64,000 bases of DNA from CAYQQJ01 sp964419935. Its GTDB lineage: Bacteria; Pseudomonadota; Gammaproteobacteria; Pseudomonadales; Cellvibrionaceae. A model generated the notes under the pieces. The model had not been told where the DNA came from, searched no databases, and saw nothing but the letters and a program-made list of their open reading frames with translations. Positions 50,279 through 58,705 of this stretch are shown here, piece after piece. How positions within the stretch are numbered: position 1 is the first letter of the stretch; every line of letters starts with the position of its first letter. The position numbers and the translations under genes are program-made. The stretch covers positions 1-64,000 of the forward strand of contig CAYQQJ010000012.1 of the NCBI GenBank assembly GCA_964419935.1, in the 5' to 3' direction.

Positions 50279-51481
50279 TTAATAATGCTCTGTTGTCAGC
50301 AGCTCGATGCTCTGAACCAAGGCGTCGCGAATCTGCTGCGTTTCATCTGCTGTTAATGGCTCGTTAACGGAGCCTGCAGCAGCCAGCAAATCTGTGGCGG
50401 TTTGCAACTGCTGTGGCAATTGCTCGTCGACCTGGAGCGTTTTAACGACTTCGGTGAGATGGGTGAGCCGGGCAACGAAGAACTGCAGCGGCGTTGCAGG
50501 AGGCAGTTGGGCTGCTGCCGATTCTGCTTCGGCAGATTTCTCTGCGCCTTCGTCACCGGTGGCGGATGCTACCTGTTCGCCCAGCTCTACCAGAATTTCA
50601 GCCAATTCCAGCTGCGCGCTGTGCAGCAACAGGGCGCGCCGCTGGGCTGGTGGAATTGTGACGTAGATTTGGTAAAGCGAGAGTTCAGATTCGGTGCCGT
50701 CTCGCCAGGTCTTTTCCAGCTGCTGTAGATCTGCAACCAGCAGTTCGCTCTGCAGGCGCAACAGTTGCCGGCGGCGGTTTTCCGGAAGTGCGGCTATGTA
50801 GGTAAAGCCTCGCTCGGCAGCTGCCTCACTGATCTGTTGCTGTTGCAGATAATCAGCTGCAGTGCGCGGTGCATCACCGGCACCGAACAGCATGAATTCC
50901 AGGGCGAACAGCCCCAGGCTGGCGTCCTCTTCGCTGGTCAGGCCGTGCTGGTCGCGCAGGGTTTCTGCGGTGATTGGCAGGCTGATGTCATGCACCAGTC
51001 CCGAATAGGCATGAATGCCGATACTGTCCAGGTAACCGGGTTGAATCGGTTTGGCAGCAATGTTGAACCCCCGCTTGCGCAGAGCGCTGAGGCCGGGCTC
51101 TATTTCCGCTAGGGTGAGATAAAGGCGCAGAGGCTGGAATGCCAAAGCAGTTCCCCGCCACTGATTCTGGGCCTGTTCCAGAGTATCCGCCGAAGGCTGT
51201 TCCAGAAAGTTCGCCACCTGTTGATGCAGCTTTCGCGCTTGAAGGTGCGCCTGCTCAAGGGGGGCTTCTGCCAGTTGCCAGGCTTCTTGTGTGGCCTTCG
51301 TCAGTTGTTCACGCTGTTCCTCGTTTAGCTGTGTCGGCACCGGCGCTGCTGAATTTTCGGCAGGCGGTTTACCGCGGTTGTCGCAGGCGGCGACAAGCAA
51401 GGCGGTGGCAACCAGTACAACGATGAGTCGCAGCGAAACGGTGCGATGCCGGTGAGACTGTCCTTTCACGCGCTCTGTCAT
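50279..51481 (-). CDS. imelysin-like lipoprotein
   Basis: 400 residues. Lipobox VAAC at Cys33. The helical body has imelysin-like marks: QPLRLYLTLAEIEPGL, GIHAYSGL and, in place of GxHxIEfLLWG, LGLFALEFMLFG. Imelysin proteins sit in the cell envelope and are often Fe-regulated; the usual GxHxxE metal motif appears altered here, so peptidase activity is doubtful. The region at about 290-320 is Glu/Ala-rich. It follows the HAD gene by 6 bp, same strand. Confidence 0.65.
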   Translation of the reverse strand: MTERVKGQSHRHRTVSLRLIVVLVATALLVAACDNRGKPPAENSAAPVPTQLNEEQREQLTKATQEAWQLAEAPLEQAHLQARKLHQQVANFLEQPSADTLEQAQNQWRGTALAFQPLRLYLTLAEIEPGLSALRKRGFNIAAKPIQPGYLDSIGIHAYSGLVHDISLPITAETLRDQHGLTSEEDASLGLFALEFMLFGAGDAPRTAADYLQQQQISEAAAERGFTYIAALPENRRRQLLRLQSELLVADLQQLEKTWRDGTESELSLYQIYVTIPPAQRRALLLHSAQLELAEILVELGEQVASATGDEGAEKSAEAESAAAQLPPATPLQFFVARLTHLTEVVKTLQVDEQLPQQLQTATDLLAAAGSVNEPLTADETQQIRDALVQSIELLTTEHY

Positions 51482-51487
51482 CAGAAG

Positions 51488-52144
51488 TTAATCCCGCAAG
51501 CTGATAATTGGCCAACCCTGCTGCTCGGCGTGCTGGCGCAGGCGTGGGCAGGGGTCGACCGCAGTGGGGTGGGTTACCGTATTCAACAGTGGAATGTCAT
51601 TGGCTGAGTCACTGTAAAAGTAGCTGTTGGTCAGGTCGGTATTCGAGTCGGCGAGCCATTCCTGCAAGCGCACAACTTTGCCGTGCTGGAAGCAGGGCGT
51701 ATTGATGGTTCTGCCGCTGTAGCGGCCATCGACGATTTCGGCATCGCAGGCAAGCAAGTTGTCGATGCCCAGCCAGTCCGCAATCGGGCGTGTGATGAAG
51801 CTGTTGGTGGCCGTGATGATCAACAGCGTATCGCCGGCCCGTCGGTGCCGGTCAATCAGCTCGGCCGCTTTCGGTAGGTAGAGCGGCTGGATTTTTTCCT
51901 GCATAAATGTTTGGTGCAAATCGGCCAATTCTGTCATTGTAAAGCGCTTCAAGGGCGCGAGAGCAAATGCCAGATAGGCATGGATATCCAGGTCGCCGCT
52001 CTGGTAGTCCTGGTAAAAGCGGTCATTGGTTTGTCGGAACTCATCCTGGTCCACCAGTTGCTGTTCGACCAGAAATTCGCCCCAGCAATGGTCGCTGTCG
52101 CCGGCGATGAGAGTGTTGTCCAGATCAAATATGGCGAGGCTCAA
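51488..52144 (-). CDS. HAD-IB family phosphatase (SerB-like; HisN-type candidate)
   Basis: 218 residues. The HAD motifs are I FDLDNTLI (nucleophile Asp7, Asp9), II ITATNSF, III Lys in HGKVVRL and IV SDSANDIPLL. The cap is of the SerB kind. The gene sits next to rppH and ptsP, the place where pseudomonads carry a phosphatase of this type proposed as histidinol-phosphatase; I recall that only loosely. It could instead be a phosphoserine-type phosphatase. Divergent from rppH. Confidence 0.85.
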   Translation of the reverse strand: MSLAIFDLDNTLIAGDSDHCWGEFLVEQQLVDQDEFRQTNDRFYQDYQSGDLDIHAYLAFALAPLKRFTMTELADLHQTFMQEKIQPLYLPKAAELIDRHRRAGDTLLIITATNSFITRPIADWLGIDNLLACDAEIVDGRYSGRTINTPCFQHGKVVRLQEWLADSNTDLTNSYFYSDSANDIPLLNTVTHPTAVDPCPRLRQHAEQQGWPIISLRD

Positions 52145-52416
52145 GAATGACTCCGGGTGCAGGATAAGTGGGTGAATGGACGCAGCAGTGTATCCGAATC
52201 ATGGCCGCTGGCGTAGATGGAGGCTCCGCAGAGATTGGTCTACGGGAAATTGCTGCGCCCCGGTAAATTGTGAAACAATGATCCACTCGCAAAAAAACAC
52301 AGACATGGCATCTGCCGATCATTCGGCGTCGCAGTGCCAGGAGTCGGTGCCTGCAACCGCGGACCGCCGCTTTACTGGCCCGGCCATCATTATAACAAGT
52401 TCATGGAGAGGCTCGA

Positions 52417-52944
52417 GTGATAGATAACGACGGGTTTCGCCCCAATGTGGGGATTGTACTGACCAATGCCGAGGGCCGGGTGCTATGGGCTCGTCGCGTC
52501 GGTGGCCAGGACGCATGGCAGTTTCCTCAGGGCGGAATTAAGCAGCACGAGGATCCCGAAGCGGCCTTGTTCCGTGAATTACACGAAGAAGTGGGCCTTA
52601 TGCCGGAAGACGTGAAGGTTCTAGCCGTCACTCGCGGATGGCTGCGCTATCGCCTGCCGCGCCGCCTGGTGCGCCAGAAGGAGCCGGTTTGTATCGGCCA
52701 AAAGCAGAAATGGTTTCTGCTGCAAATGGTTGGCAGCGACGATCGAATTTGCCTTGATAACGGTGGCCCGGTGGAGTTCGATGCGTGGCGGTGGGTCGGG
52801 TTTTGGTACCCCTTGACCAAGGTAGTTACCTTCAAGCGTGAAGTCTACCGGCGCGCGCTCAAGGAACTTTCCTTCCCGCACTCGCGCCTGGAACTTGCGG
52901 CAGAGTCAGCCCGGCGCTCAACCGGGGGGGCAGTTACATGCTGA
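52417..52944 (+). CDS. rppH: RNA pyrophosphohydrolase RppH
   Basis: 175 residues. Nudix box GGIKQHEDPEAALFRELHEE continuing VGL. The N-terminus (V/M)IDNDGFRPNVGIVLTN is that of RppH. It removes pyrophosphate from 5' triphosphorylated RNAs and starts their decay. The start is GTG 52417, with GGAG 9 bases upstream. It overlaps ptsP by 7 bases, so the two are co-translated. Confidence 0.97.
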   Translation: MIDNDGFRPNVGIVLTNAEGRVLWARRVGGQDAWQFPQGGIKQHEDPEAALFRELHEEVGLMPEDVKVLAVTRGWLRYRLPRRLVRQKEPVCIGQKQKWFLLQMVGSDDRICLDNGGPVEFDAWRWVGFWYPLTKVVTFKREVYRRALKELSFPHSRLELAAESARRSTGGAVTC

Positions 52945-55205
52945 ACTCGCTGCGCAGCATTGTGCAGGAGGTCAACGCCGCCCGCGATCTCAACAGTGCC
53001 CTAAAGATCATTGTGACCCGTGTGAAGGCTGCCATGGTGACCGAGGTGTGTTCCATTTACCTTCGCGATGGCGCAGACGCCTATGTGCTGATGGCCACTG
53101 ATGGTCTGAATACCGCAGCAGTAGGCCAGGTGCGACTGGAACTCAACGAAGGTCTGGTGGGCCTGGTGGCAGCGCGGGAGGAGCCGATTAACCTGGATCG
53201 GGCTGAATCTCATCCGAAATTCCAGTACTTTCCTGAAACCGGCGAAGAGCGCTTCAGCTCATTTCTGGGGGTGCCTATCATCCACCAGCGCAAGGTGTTG
53301 GGCGTTCTCATCGTTCAGCAGGGCGAACGGCGGCGGTTTGATGAGGGTGAGGAAGCGTTCCTGGTAACCATGTCCGCCCAGTTGGCCGGGGTTATTGCGC
53401 ACGCGGAGGCTACAGGTGTGCTCTTCCCGGTGGAGGGACGCGCGCCAAAACAGGCAAAGTTTACCGGCGTGGGCGGTGCACCCGGCGTCGCCATCGGCGT
53501 CGCACGGATAGTTTCTCCACTGGCCGATCTCAACGCGGTTCCTTATCAGGTGTGTGACGATGTGGAGGAAGAGCTGCTGTTTTTTCAGCGCTGTCTTTCC
53601 GCCGTGCGCGAAGACGTCAAGCAGCTGGGTATGGAGTTGGAAACTCGCCTGGCCAAAGAGGAGCAAGCGCTGTTTGACGCCTACCTGGGCATGCTCAATG
53701 ATGCCGGCCTTGGCCGGGAGGTGACCGAGCGCATCAACCAGGGATTGGCCGCGTCATACGCCTGGAGCGAGGTGATCAGGGAGCACATCAAAAATTTCTC
53801 CAGCATGCACGACTCCTACCTGCGCGAACGGGCATCGGATGTGCGCGATTTGGGCAGCCGGGTGCTGGCCTATCTGCAGCAGTCTGCCCACACCGAGCGG
53901 ATTTTTCCCGACAACACTATTCTGATCGGCGAAGAGCTGACCGCCTCGGTATTGGGTGAAATCCCCCAGGGCAAGCTGGCGGGCCTGGTATCCATTCGTG
54001 GCTCAAGTAACTCCCACGTCGCCATTCTGGCGCGCTCCATGGGTATACCTACGGTGATGGGGGCTGTTGACTTGCCATTTACCCAGCTCGACGGCCGCTC
54101 AATGATCGTCGACGGATATCACGGCTCCATATTCAGCGACCCGTCCGAAGAGCTCTGCAGCCGTTATCGGGAGATTGCCGAGGAAGATCGGCAAATGGTG
54201 GAGGGGCTGGAAAGCACCAAGGACCTTCCCTGTGAAACTCTCGACAAACACCGCGTCGCTCTGTGGGTTAACACAGGCTTGATGATCGATGCCATGCTCA
54301 GCCTGGAACGCGGTGCGGAAGGTGTCGGCCTGTATCGCACGGAAGTGCCATTCATGATGCGGGATCGCTTCCCCAGTGAAGAAGAACAGCGCATCACTTA
54401 TCGGGAACAGTTGGAGGCTTTTGCGCCGCACACGGTGACCATGCGGACCCTCGACATCGGCGGCGACAAATCACTGCCATATTTCCCGATTGCGGAGGAC
54501 AATCCGTTCCTCGGCTGGCGCGGTATTCGCGTGACACTGGACCACCCGGAAATATTTCTGGTGCAGGTGCGGGCCATGCTGAAAGCGAGCGAGGGTCTGG
54601 ATAACCTGCGCATCATGCTGCCCATGGTGTCCAGTATTCCGGAACTGGAGGTCGCACAGATTCTGATCTATCGGGCCTATAACGAGCTGCTGGAAGAGGG
54701 TTTCAAGCTGAGCATGCCGCCTATCGGTGTCATGGTCGAGGTGCCTGCCGCCGTTTATCAGGCGCGGGAACTGGCAGCGCGGGTGGATTTTCTGTCGGTC
54801 GGCAGCAACGACCTTACCCAGTATATTCTGGCGGTCGATCGCAACAATGCGCGCGTCGCAGATTTGTATCACTCCCTGCACCCGGCGGTCCTGCGGGCGC
54901 TTCAGCAGGTGGTTGTCGATGGCCATGCCGAGGGCGTGTCGGTCGGTATATGTGGCGAGCTGGCTGGCGATCCCAATGCGGCCATGCTGTTGATCGCCAT
55001 GGGATACGATGTGCTTTCCATGAATGCCACCAACCTGCTGAAGGTAAAATCCGTGATTCGCAGTATCACCCTCCAGCAAGCGGAGGAGCTGCTGGCCGAA
55101 GTGATGGTGCTGCCGGACGCGGCGGCGATCAATCGGTGCCTGGAAACCGCTTTTGAACAGGCGGGGCTGGCGCGTTTGATCAAACCGCGCATTCTGCACC
55201 ACTGA
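52938..55205 (+). CDS. ptsP: PTS enzyme I-Ntr (PtsP)
   Basis: 755 residues. An N-terminal GAF domain (about 1-160, LNSLRSIVQEVNAARDLNSAL...) precedes an enzyme I-like part with the phospho-His swivel domain (VSIRGSSNSHVAILARSMGIPTVMG) and the PEP-binding TIM barrel (GLYRTEVPFM, MRTLDIGGDK, GVMVEVPAAV, SVGSNDLTQYIL, CGELAGDP). It phosphorylates NPr from PEP in the nitrogen PTS, which senses glutamine and alpha-ketoglutarate and affects envelope and potassium functions. Confidence 0.97.
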   Translation: MLNSLRSIVQEVNAARDLNSALKIIVTRVKAAMVTEVCSIYLRDGADAYVLMATDGLNTAAVGQVRLELNEGLVGLVAAREEPINLDRAESHPKFQYFPETGEERFSSFLGVPIIHQRKVLGVLIVQQGERRRFDEGEEAFLVTMSAQLAGVIAHAEATGVLFPVEGRAPKQAKFTGVGGAPGVAIGVARIVSPLADLNAVPYQVCDDVEEELLFFQRCLSAVREDVKQLGMELETRLAKEEQALFDAYLGMLNDAGLGREVTERINQGLAASYAWSEVIREHIKNFSSMHDSYLRERASDVRDLGSRVLAYLQQSAHTERIFPDNTILIGEELTASVLGEIPQGKLAGLVSIRGSSNSHVAILARSMGIPTVMGAVDLPFTQLDGRSMIVDGYHGSIFSDPSEELCSRYREIAEEDRQMVEGLESTKDLPCETLDKHRVALWVNTGLMIDAMLSLERGAEGVGLYRTEVPFMMRDRFPSEEEQRITYREQLEAFAPHTVTMRTLDIGGDKSLPYFPIAEDNPFLGWRGIRVTLDHPEIFLVQVRAMLKASEGLDNLRIMLPMVSSIPELEVAQILIYRAYNELLEEGFKLSMPPIGVMVEVPAAVYQARELAARVDFLSVGSNDLTQYILAVDRNNARVADLYHSLHPAVLRALQQVVVDGHAEGVSVGICGELAGDPNAAMLLIAMGYDVLSMNATNLLKVKSVIRSITLQQAEELLAEVMVLPDAAAINRCLETAFEQAGLARLIKPRILHH

Positions 55206-55358
55206 CTGGGTGCTCATAGGGCAACCGGCTTACTCAAATTAATGTACCATTCCCGCTGGCGAGTGCGGCGGTGACAACCTTTGCGTGGAGCTTTCATCCA
55301 GAGTTTTCGCGAACCGGCTGTGTGGCGGGTTGCGGCCCAATAGCTATCTGAGGAATGC

Positions 55359-56183
55359 ATGATTACTTACCCCGATATTGACCCCGTCGCGTTTTCCCTG
55401 GGGCCTCTCGACGTTCATTGGTACGGTATTATGTACCTTTGCGCATTTGCTGCGGCTTGGGCGCTGGCTTTGGCTCGTGCCAAGCAGCCGCACGCACCGG
55501 TGCGTCCAGGGCAGGTAGAAGATCTCGTTTTCTGGGGCGCGATGGGAGTGGTGCTCGGCGGCCGTATTGGTTATGTGTTTTTCTATAATTTTGGCGAGCT
55601 GCTCAATGACCCCTTGATGCTTTTTCGCGTCTGGGAGGGCGGTATGTCCTTCCACGGCGGTCTTCTGGGAGTGATCATCGCCATGATTCTTTATGCCCGG
55701 CGCATCGGCCAGAAGTTTATCGATATCATGGATTTTATCGCGCCCTTGGTGCCTCTGGGGCTGGGGTTTGGACGTCTGGGTAACTTCATTGGCCAGGAAC
55801 TGTGGGGGAGGGCGACGGATCCCGATGCGCCCTGGGCGATTGTGTTTCCCAATGACCCTGAAGGCTTGTATCGCCACCCATCCCAGTTGTACCAGGCGTT
55901 TCTTGAAGGTCTGGTGCTGTTCGTTATCCTGTTCTGGTTTTCGCGCAAGCCTCGCCCGCGAGCTGCCGTCAGCGCGTTGTTCCTGTTGGCCTACGGGATT
56001 TTCCGCTTCGCAGTCGAGTTTGTCCGCACGCCGGATGCACACATTGGCTATGACCTGTTTGGCTGGATGACCCGCGGTCAAATGTTGTGCATCCCGATGA
56101 TCCTGCTCGGTGCAGGCATGCTGGTATGGGTCTATTCAAAGTCCGGCTCGAGCGAAGCCGCACAGCAGACGACGGCCCGCTAA
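55359..56183 (+). CDS. lgt: prolipoprotein diacylglyceryl transferase
   Basis: 274 residues, seven membrane helices. Family signature GGLLGVIIAMILYAR, with MSFHGG before it and GRLGNFIGQELWGR after it. LDVHWYGIMYLCAF is the usual early segment. It adds the diacylglyceryl group to lipobox Cys in the inner membrane, so it serves the many lipoproteins of this window. It starts 153 bp after ptsP, and thyA follows after 25 bp. Confidence 0.97.
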   Translation: MITYPDIDPVAFSLGPLDVHWYGIMYLCAFAAAWALALARAKQPHAPVRPGQVEDLVFWGAMGVVLGGRIGYVFFYNFGELLNDPLMLFRVWEGGMSFHGGLLGVIIAMILYARRIGQKFIDIMDFIAPLVPLGLGFGRLGNFIGQELWGRATDPDAPWAIVFPNDPEGLYRHPSQLYQAFLEGLVLFVILFWFSRKPRPRAAVSALFLLAYGIFRFAVEFVRTPDAHIGYDLFGWMTRGQMLCIPMILLGAGMLVWVYSKSGSSEAAQQTTAR

Positions 56184-56208
56184 TAAAAGGTCAGTTAAAG
56201 GTTAATTA

Positions 56209-57042
56209 ATGAAGCAGTATTTAGACATGATGCGACACGTTCGGGACAGCGGCGTGCGCAAGGACGATCGAACCGGTACGGGAACGCTGAGCGTTTTCGG
56301 CTACCAGATGCGTTTCAATCTCAACGATGGCTTCCCGTTAGTCACCACAAAGAAGTGTCACGTGAAATCCATCATTCACGAGTTGCTGTGGTTTCTGCGC
56401 GGCGATACCAATGTGGCGTACCTGCAGGAAAACGGCGTGCGCATCTGGAATGAATGGGCCACTGAAGATGGAGATCTGGGGCCGGTCTATGGTGCGCAAT
56501 GGCGCTCCTGGCCAACCGCCGACGGCGGCGTCATTGACCAGGTTGCCGATCTGGTGCGACAGATCAAGAACAAACCCGATTCGCGCCGGTTGATTCTTTC
56601 CGCATGGAACCCTGCATTGCTGCCCGATGAAGGCATCTCGCCTCAGGATAATGTCCGCAACGGCAAAATGGCGCTGCCGCCGTGCCACACATTGTTTCAG
56701 TTCTACGTCGCGGAGGGCCGATTGTCCTGTCAGTTGTATCAGCGCAGTGCGGACATTTTCCTGGGCGTGCCGTTCAATATTGCCTCCTATGCGCTGTTGA
56801 CCATGATGATGGCTCAGGTAACCGGGCTCAAACCCGGCGATTTTGTTCATACCTTTGGCGATGCTCACCTCTACTCGAATCATCTTGACCAGGTTGATGT
56901 GCAGTTGTCCCGGGAGCCCTATCCGCTGCCGGTGATGAAAATCAACCCAGAGGTGCAGGATATCTTCTCCTTTCGCTTTGAAGACTTTGAACTGCGTGGC
57001 TATCAGGCTCACCCGCACATAGCGGCGCCGATTGCGGTTTGA
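56209..57042 (+). CDS. thyA: thymidylate synthase
   Basis: 277 residues. Catalytic Cys159 in ALPPCHTLFQFYV; DRTGTGTLSVFG, CHVKSIIHELLWFL and the dUMP-site QRSADIFLGVPFNIASYALL are intact. It is 13 residues longer than E. coli ThyA (264) before the Cys, due to an insert around LLPDEGISPQDNVRNG, which is a known feature of the longer forms. lgt, thyA and folA form one cluster. Confidence 0.98.
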   Translation: MKQYLDMMRHVRDSGVRKDDRTGTGTLSVFGYQMRFNLNDGFPLVTTKKCHVKSIIHELLWFLRGDTNVAYLQENGVRIWNEWATEDGDLGPVYGAQWRSWPTADGGVIDQVADLVRQIKNKPDSRRLILSAWNPALLPDEGISPQDNVRNGKMALPPCHTLFQFYVAEGRLSCQLYQRSADIFLGVPFNIASYALLTMMMAQVTGLKPGDFVHTFGDAHLYSNHLDQVDVQLSREPYPLPVMKINPEVQDIFSFRFEDFELRGYQAHPHIAAPIAV

Positions 57043-57085
57043 GGCTATTAACAATGGAATAACAATGGAACCAGCAACAGAATCA

Positions 57086-57607
57086 ATGACGAAACTATCC
57101 TTTATTGTTGCCATGTCCGAGAACGGCGTCATCGGCGTTAACAATCAGCTGCCCTGGCACCTGCCCGAAGACCTGAAATACTTCAAGCGCATTACCATGG
57201 GGCACCCGATCATCATGGGCCGTAAAACCTATGAGTCTATCGGGCGCCCGCTTCCCGGTCGCAATAACATTGTGGTGACACGTCAACCACACTGGCAAGC
57301 GGCTGGCGTGCAGGCAGCGTCAAGCATCGAAGATGCTCTGCAGGCGGGAGAGGCCTGTGTCGACGGTGGTGATGGCGCAGAAATATTTGTAATTGGCGGA
57401 GAGGAACTTTTCCGCCAAATGTGGCACCAAGTTGATCGCCTGTATTTAACGCAGGTGCATGCGAACATTCCCGGGGATGCGTTCTTTCCCACTTTTGATC
57501 GCAACGCTTGGCGGGAAGTAGAGCGAACCGACCACGGTTCGGACCAGAATAATCCCTATGACTATTCATTTTTAGTTCTGGATCGTTGCTCCGGTTCTCA
57601 AAGTTGA
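57086..57607 (+). CDS. folA: dihydrofolate reductase
   Basis: 173 residues. The substrate-binding region GVIGVNNQLPWHLPEDLKYFK includes the acidic Asp29 pair to folate; GRKTYESIG, the NADPH-site GRNNIVVTR and IGGEELFR are present. It regenerates tetrahydrofolate used by ThyA. The start is uncertain: ATG 57086 matches the family N-terminus, while ATG 57065 has a better ribosome spacing (GGA at about 6) and would add seven residues. Confidence 0.95.
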   Translation: MTKLSFIVAMSENGVIGVNNQLPWHLPEDLKYFKRITMGHPIIMGRKTYESIGRPLPGRNNIVVTRQPHWQAAGVQAASSIEDALQAGEACVDGGDGAEIFVIGGEELFRQMWHQVDRLYLTQVHANIPGDAFFPTFDRNAWREVERTDHGSDQNNPYDYSFLVLDRCSGSQS

Positions 57608-57609
57608 GA

Positions 57610-57627
57610 TATTCGTTATAACGAATA
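57610..57627. promoter_or_regulatory. perfect 18-bp palindrome after folA
   Basis: TATTCGTTATAACGAATA lies 3 bases after the folA stop, with no T tract. It may be an operator or a small hairpin at the mRNA end. Confidence 0.5.
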
Positions 57628-57678
57628 CGGCAACTTAGCCGGAAAACTGGTTGACCAATTTGTTCAAATTATAGTCTG

Positions 57679-57729
57679 GTGTTACCTAAGTGTTACCTTG
57701 CCTCGACTGTATTTCAGTAAAGTGTTACC
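57679..57729 (+). promoter_or_regulatory. three phased GTGTTACC direct repeats
   Basis: GTGTTACC occurs at 57679-57686, 57690-57697 and 57722-57729, with starts 11 and 32 bp apart (about one and three helical turns). A weaker GTGTTATT is at 57793-57800. They lie 47-97 bp before the possible -35 box, suited to an activator. Confidence 0.5.
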
Positions 57730-57775
57730 AAAGGTGATGCCAGGGTGGCTCTGGCAGATGGGTTTTCACAAAAAA

Positions 57776-57805
57776 TTGAATGTTTTGAGACGGTGTTATT
57801 AAAAT
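57776..57805 (+). promoter_or_regulatory. candidate sigma-70 promoter of the TonB operon
   Basis: TTGAAT (57776-57781), 18 bp, TAAAAT (57800-57805). The -35 is poor (4 of 6) and the -10 good (5 of 6). The implied leader is about 105 bases. Confidence 0.35.
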
Positions 57806-57916
57806 GACGCACTCTTAGCGATTGCCAAGTCTCTAGATTTTACACACTCTGAATCGAGCCTCGGCTGTCTGGTTCAGTCGCAACTTTTAAACGCAAGCAC
57901 CCGAGTTGGGGGATAT

Positions 57917-58705
57917 ATGAAGAAGCAGCGATTCAAGGCTGTGGCTCTGTCCACAGTTATTTCTGCTGGCGCGCTCATGGCGGGCGCTGCACAGGCAGCA
58001 GATCCAAGATTGGATGCCATCTTACAGGTGGGGCAATCCAAGGTGGCCGTGGGGCAGCAGTCTCAGAAGCGTGTGGACAAGCTTCAGGAAGAAACTACGG
58101 CGTTGCTGTCGCAGTTCAAACAGGTCAACAAGCAGATCGAAGGTCTGCGTGTATATAACACTCAGCTGGAAAAGCAAATCCAGAACCAGCTGGACGTTAT
58201 TGCCGATCTTGAAGCCTCTATCGACCAGGTTACGGTGATCGAGCGTCAAATCCAGCCGCTGATCCTGCGTATGCTCGAAGGTCTCGAGCAGTTTGTAGAG
58301 CTCGACATGCCCTTCCGCCTGGAAGAGCGTCGCAAGCGTGTTGCAGATCTGCGCAGCAAAATGGATCGCGCCGATATCACCGTCGCGGAAAAGTTTCGCC
58401 AGGTTCTGGAAGCCTACAACATCGAAGCCGAGTACGGCCGCAAGCTGGAAACATACCAGGACACACTTACAGTTGACGGCGCAGAGCGTCAGGTCAACAT
58501 TCTGGCCGTCGGCCGCATTGCTTTGATGTACCAGACCACAGATACCAAACTGTCCGGTGCCTGGGATAAAGAACAAGGTGGTTGGGTACCTCTGGAAGAC
58601 GGTAGCTACCGTTCTGCTATTTTGAAAGGTATTCGTATTGCCAAGAAACAAGCCGCAACCGACATTATGCAGTTACCTATTTCGGCTCCGGAGGCAGCAC
58701 AATGA
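57917..58705 (+). CDS. DUF3450 periplasmic coiled-coil protein of the TonB operon
   Basis: 262 residues: signal peptide ending AQAAD (about 28), then a long coiled coil (about 45-165, KRVDKLQEETTALLSQFKQVNKQ...) and a globular C-terminus (AEYGRKLETYQDTLTVDGAERQVNILAVGRIALMYQT). Such DUF3450 proteins precede ExbB/TolQ-type genes in TonB2/TtpC operons. The last 4 bases overlap the next start (ATGA). The role is inferred from the conserved gene order. Confidence 0.9.
   Translation: MKKQRFKAVALSTVISAGALMAGAAQAADPRLDAILQVGQSKVAVGQQSQKRVDKLQEETTALLSQFKQVNKQIEGLRVYNTQLEKQIQNQLDVIADLEASIDQVTVIERQIQPLILRMLEGLEQFVELDMPFRLEERRKRVADLRSKMDRADITVAEKFRQVLEAYNIEAEYGRKLETYQDTLTVDGAERQVNILAVGRIALMYQTTDTKLSGAWDKEQGGWVPLEDGSYRSAILKGIRIAKKQAATDIMQLPISAPEAAQ

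Larger units (their letters stand above)
57608..57916. other. 309-bp control region of the TonB operon
   Basis: Holds a perfect palindrome (57610-57627), three GTGTTACC direct repeats (57679-57729) and a possible promoter (57776-57805). No Fur box recognised. No gene seen. Confidence 0.6.
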
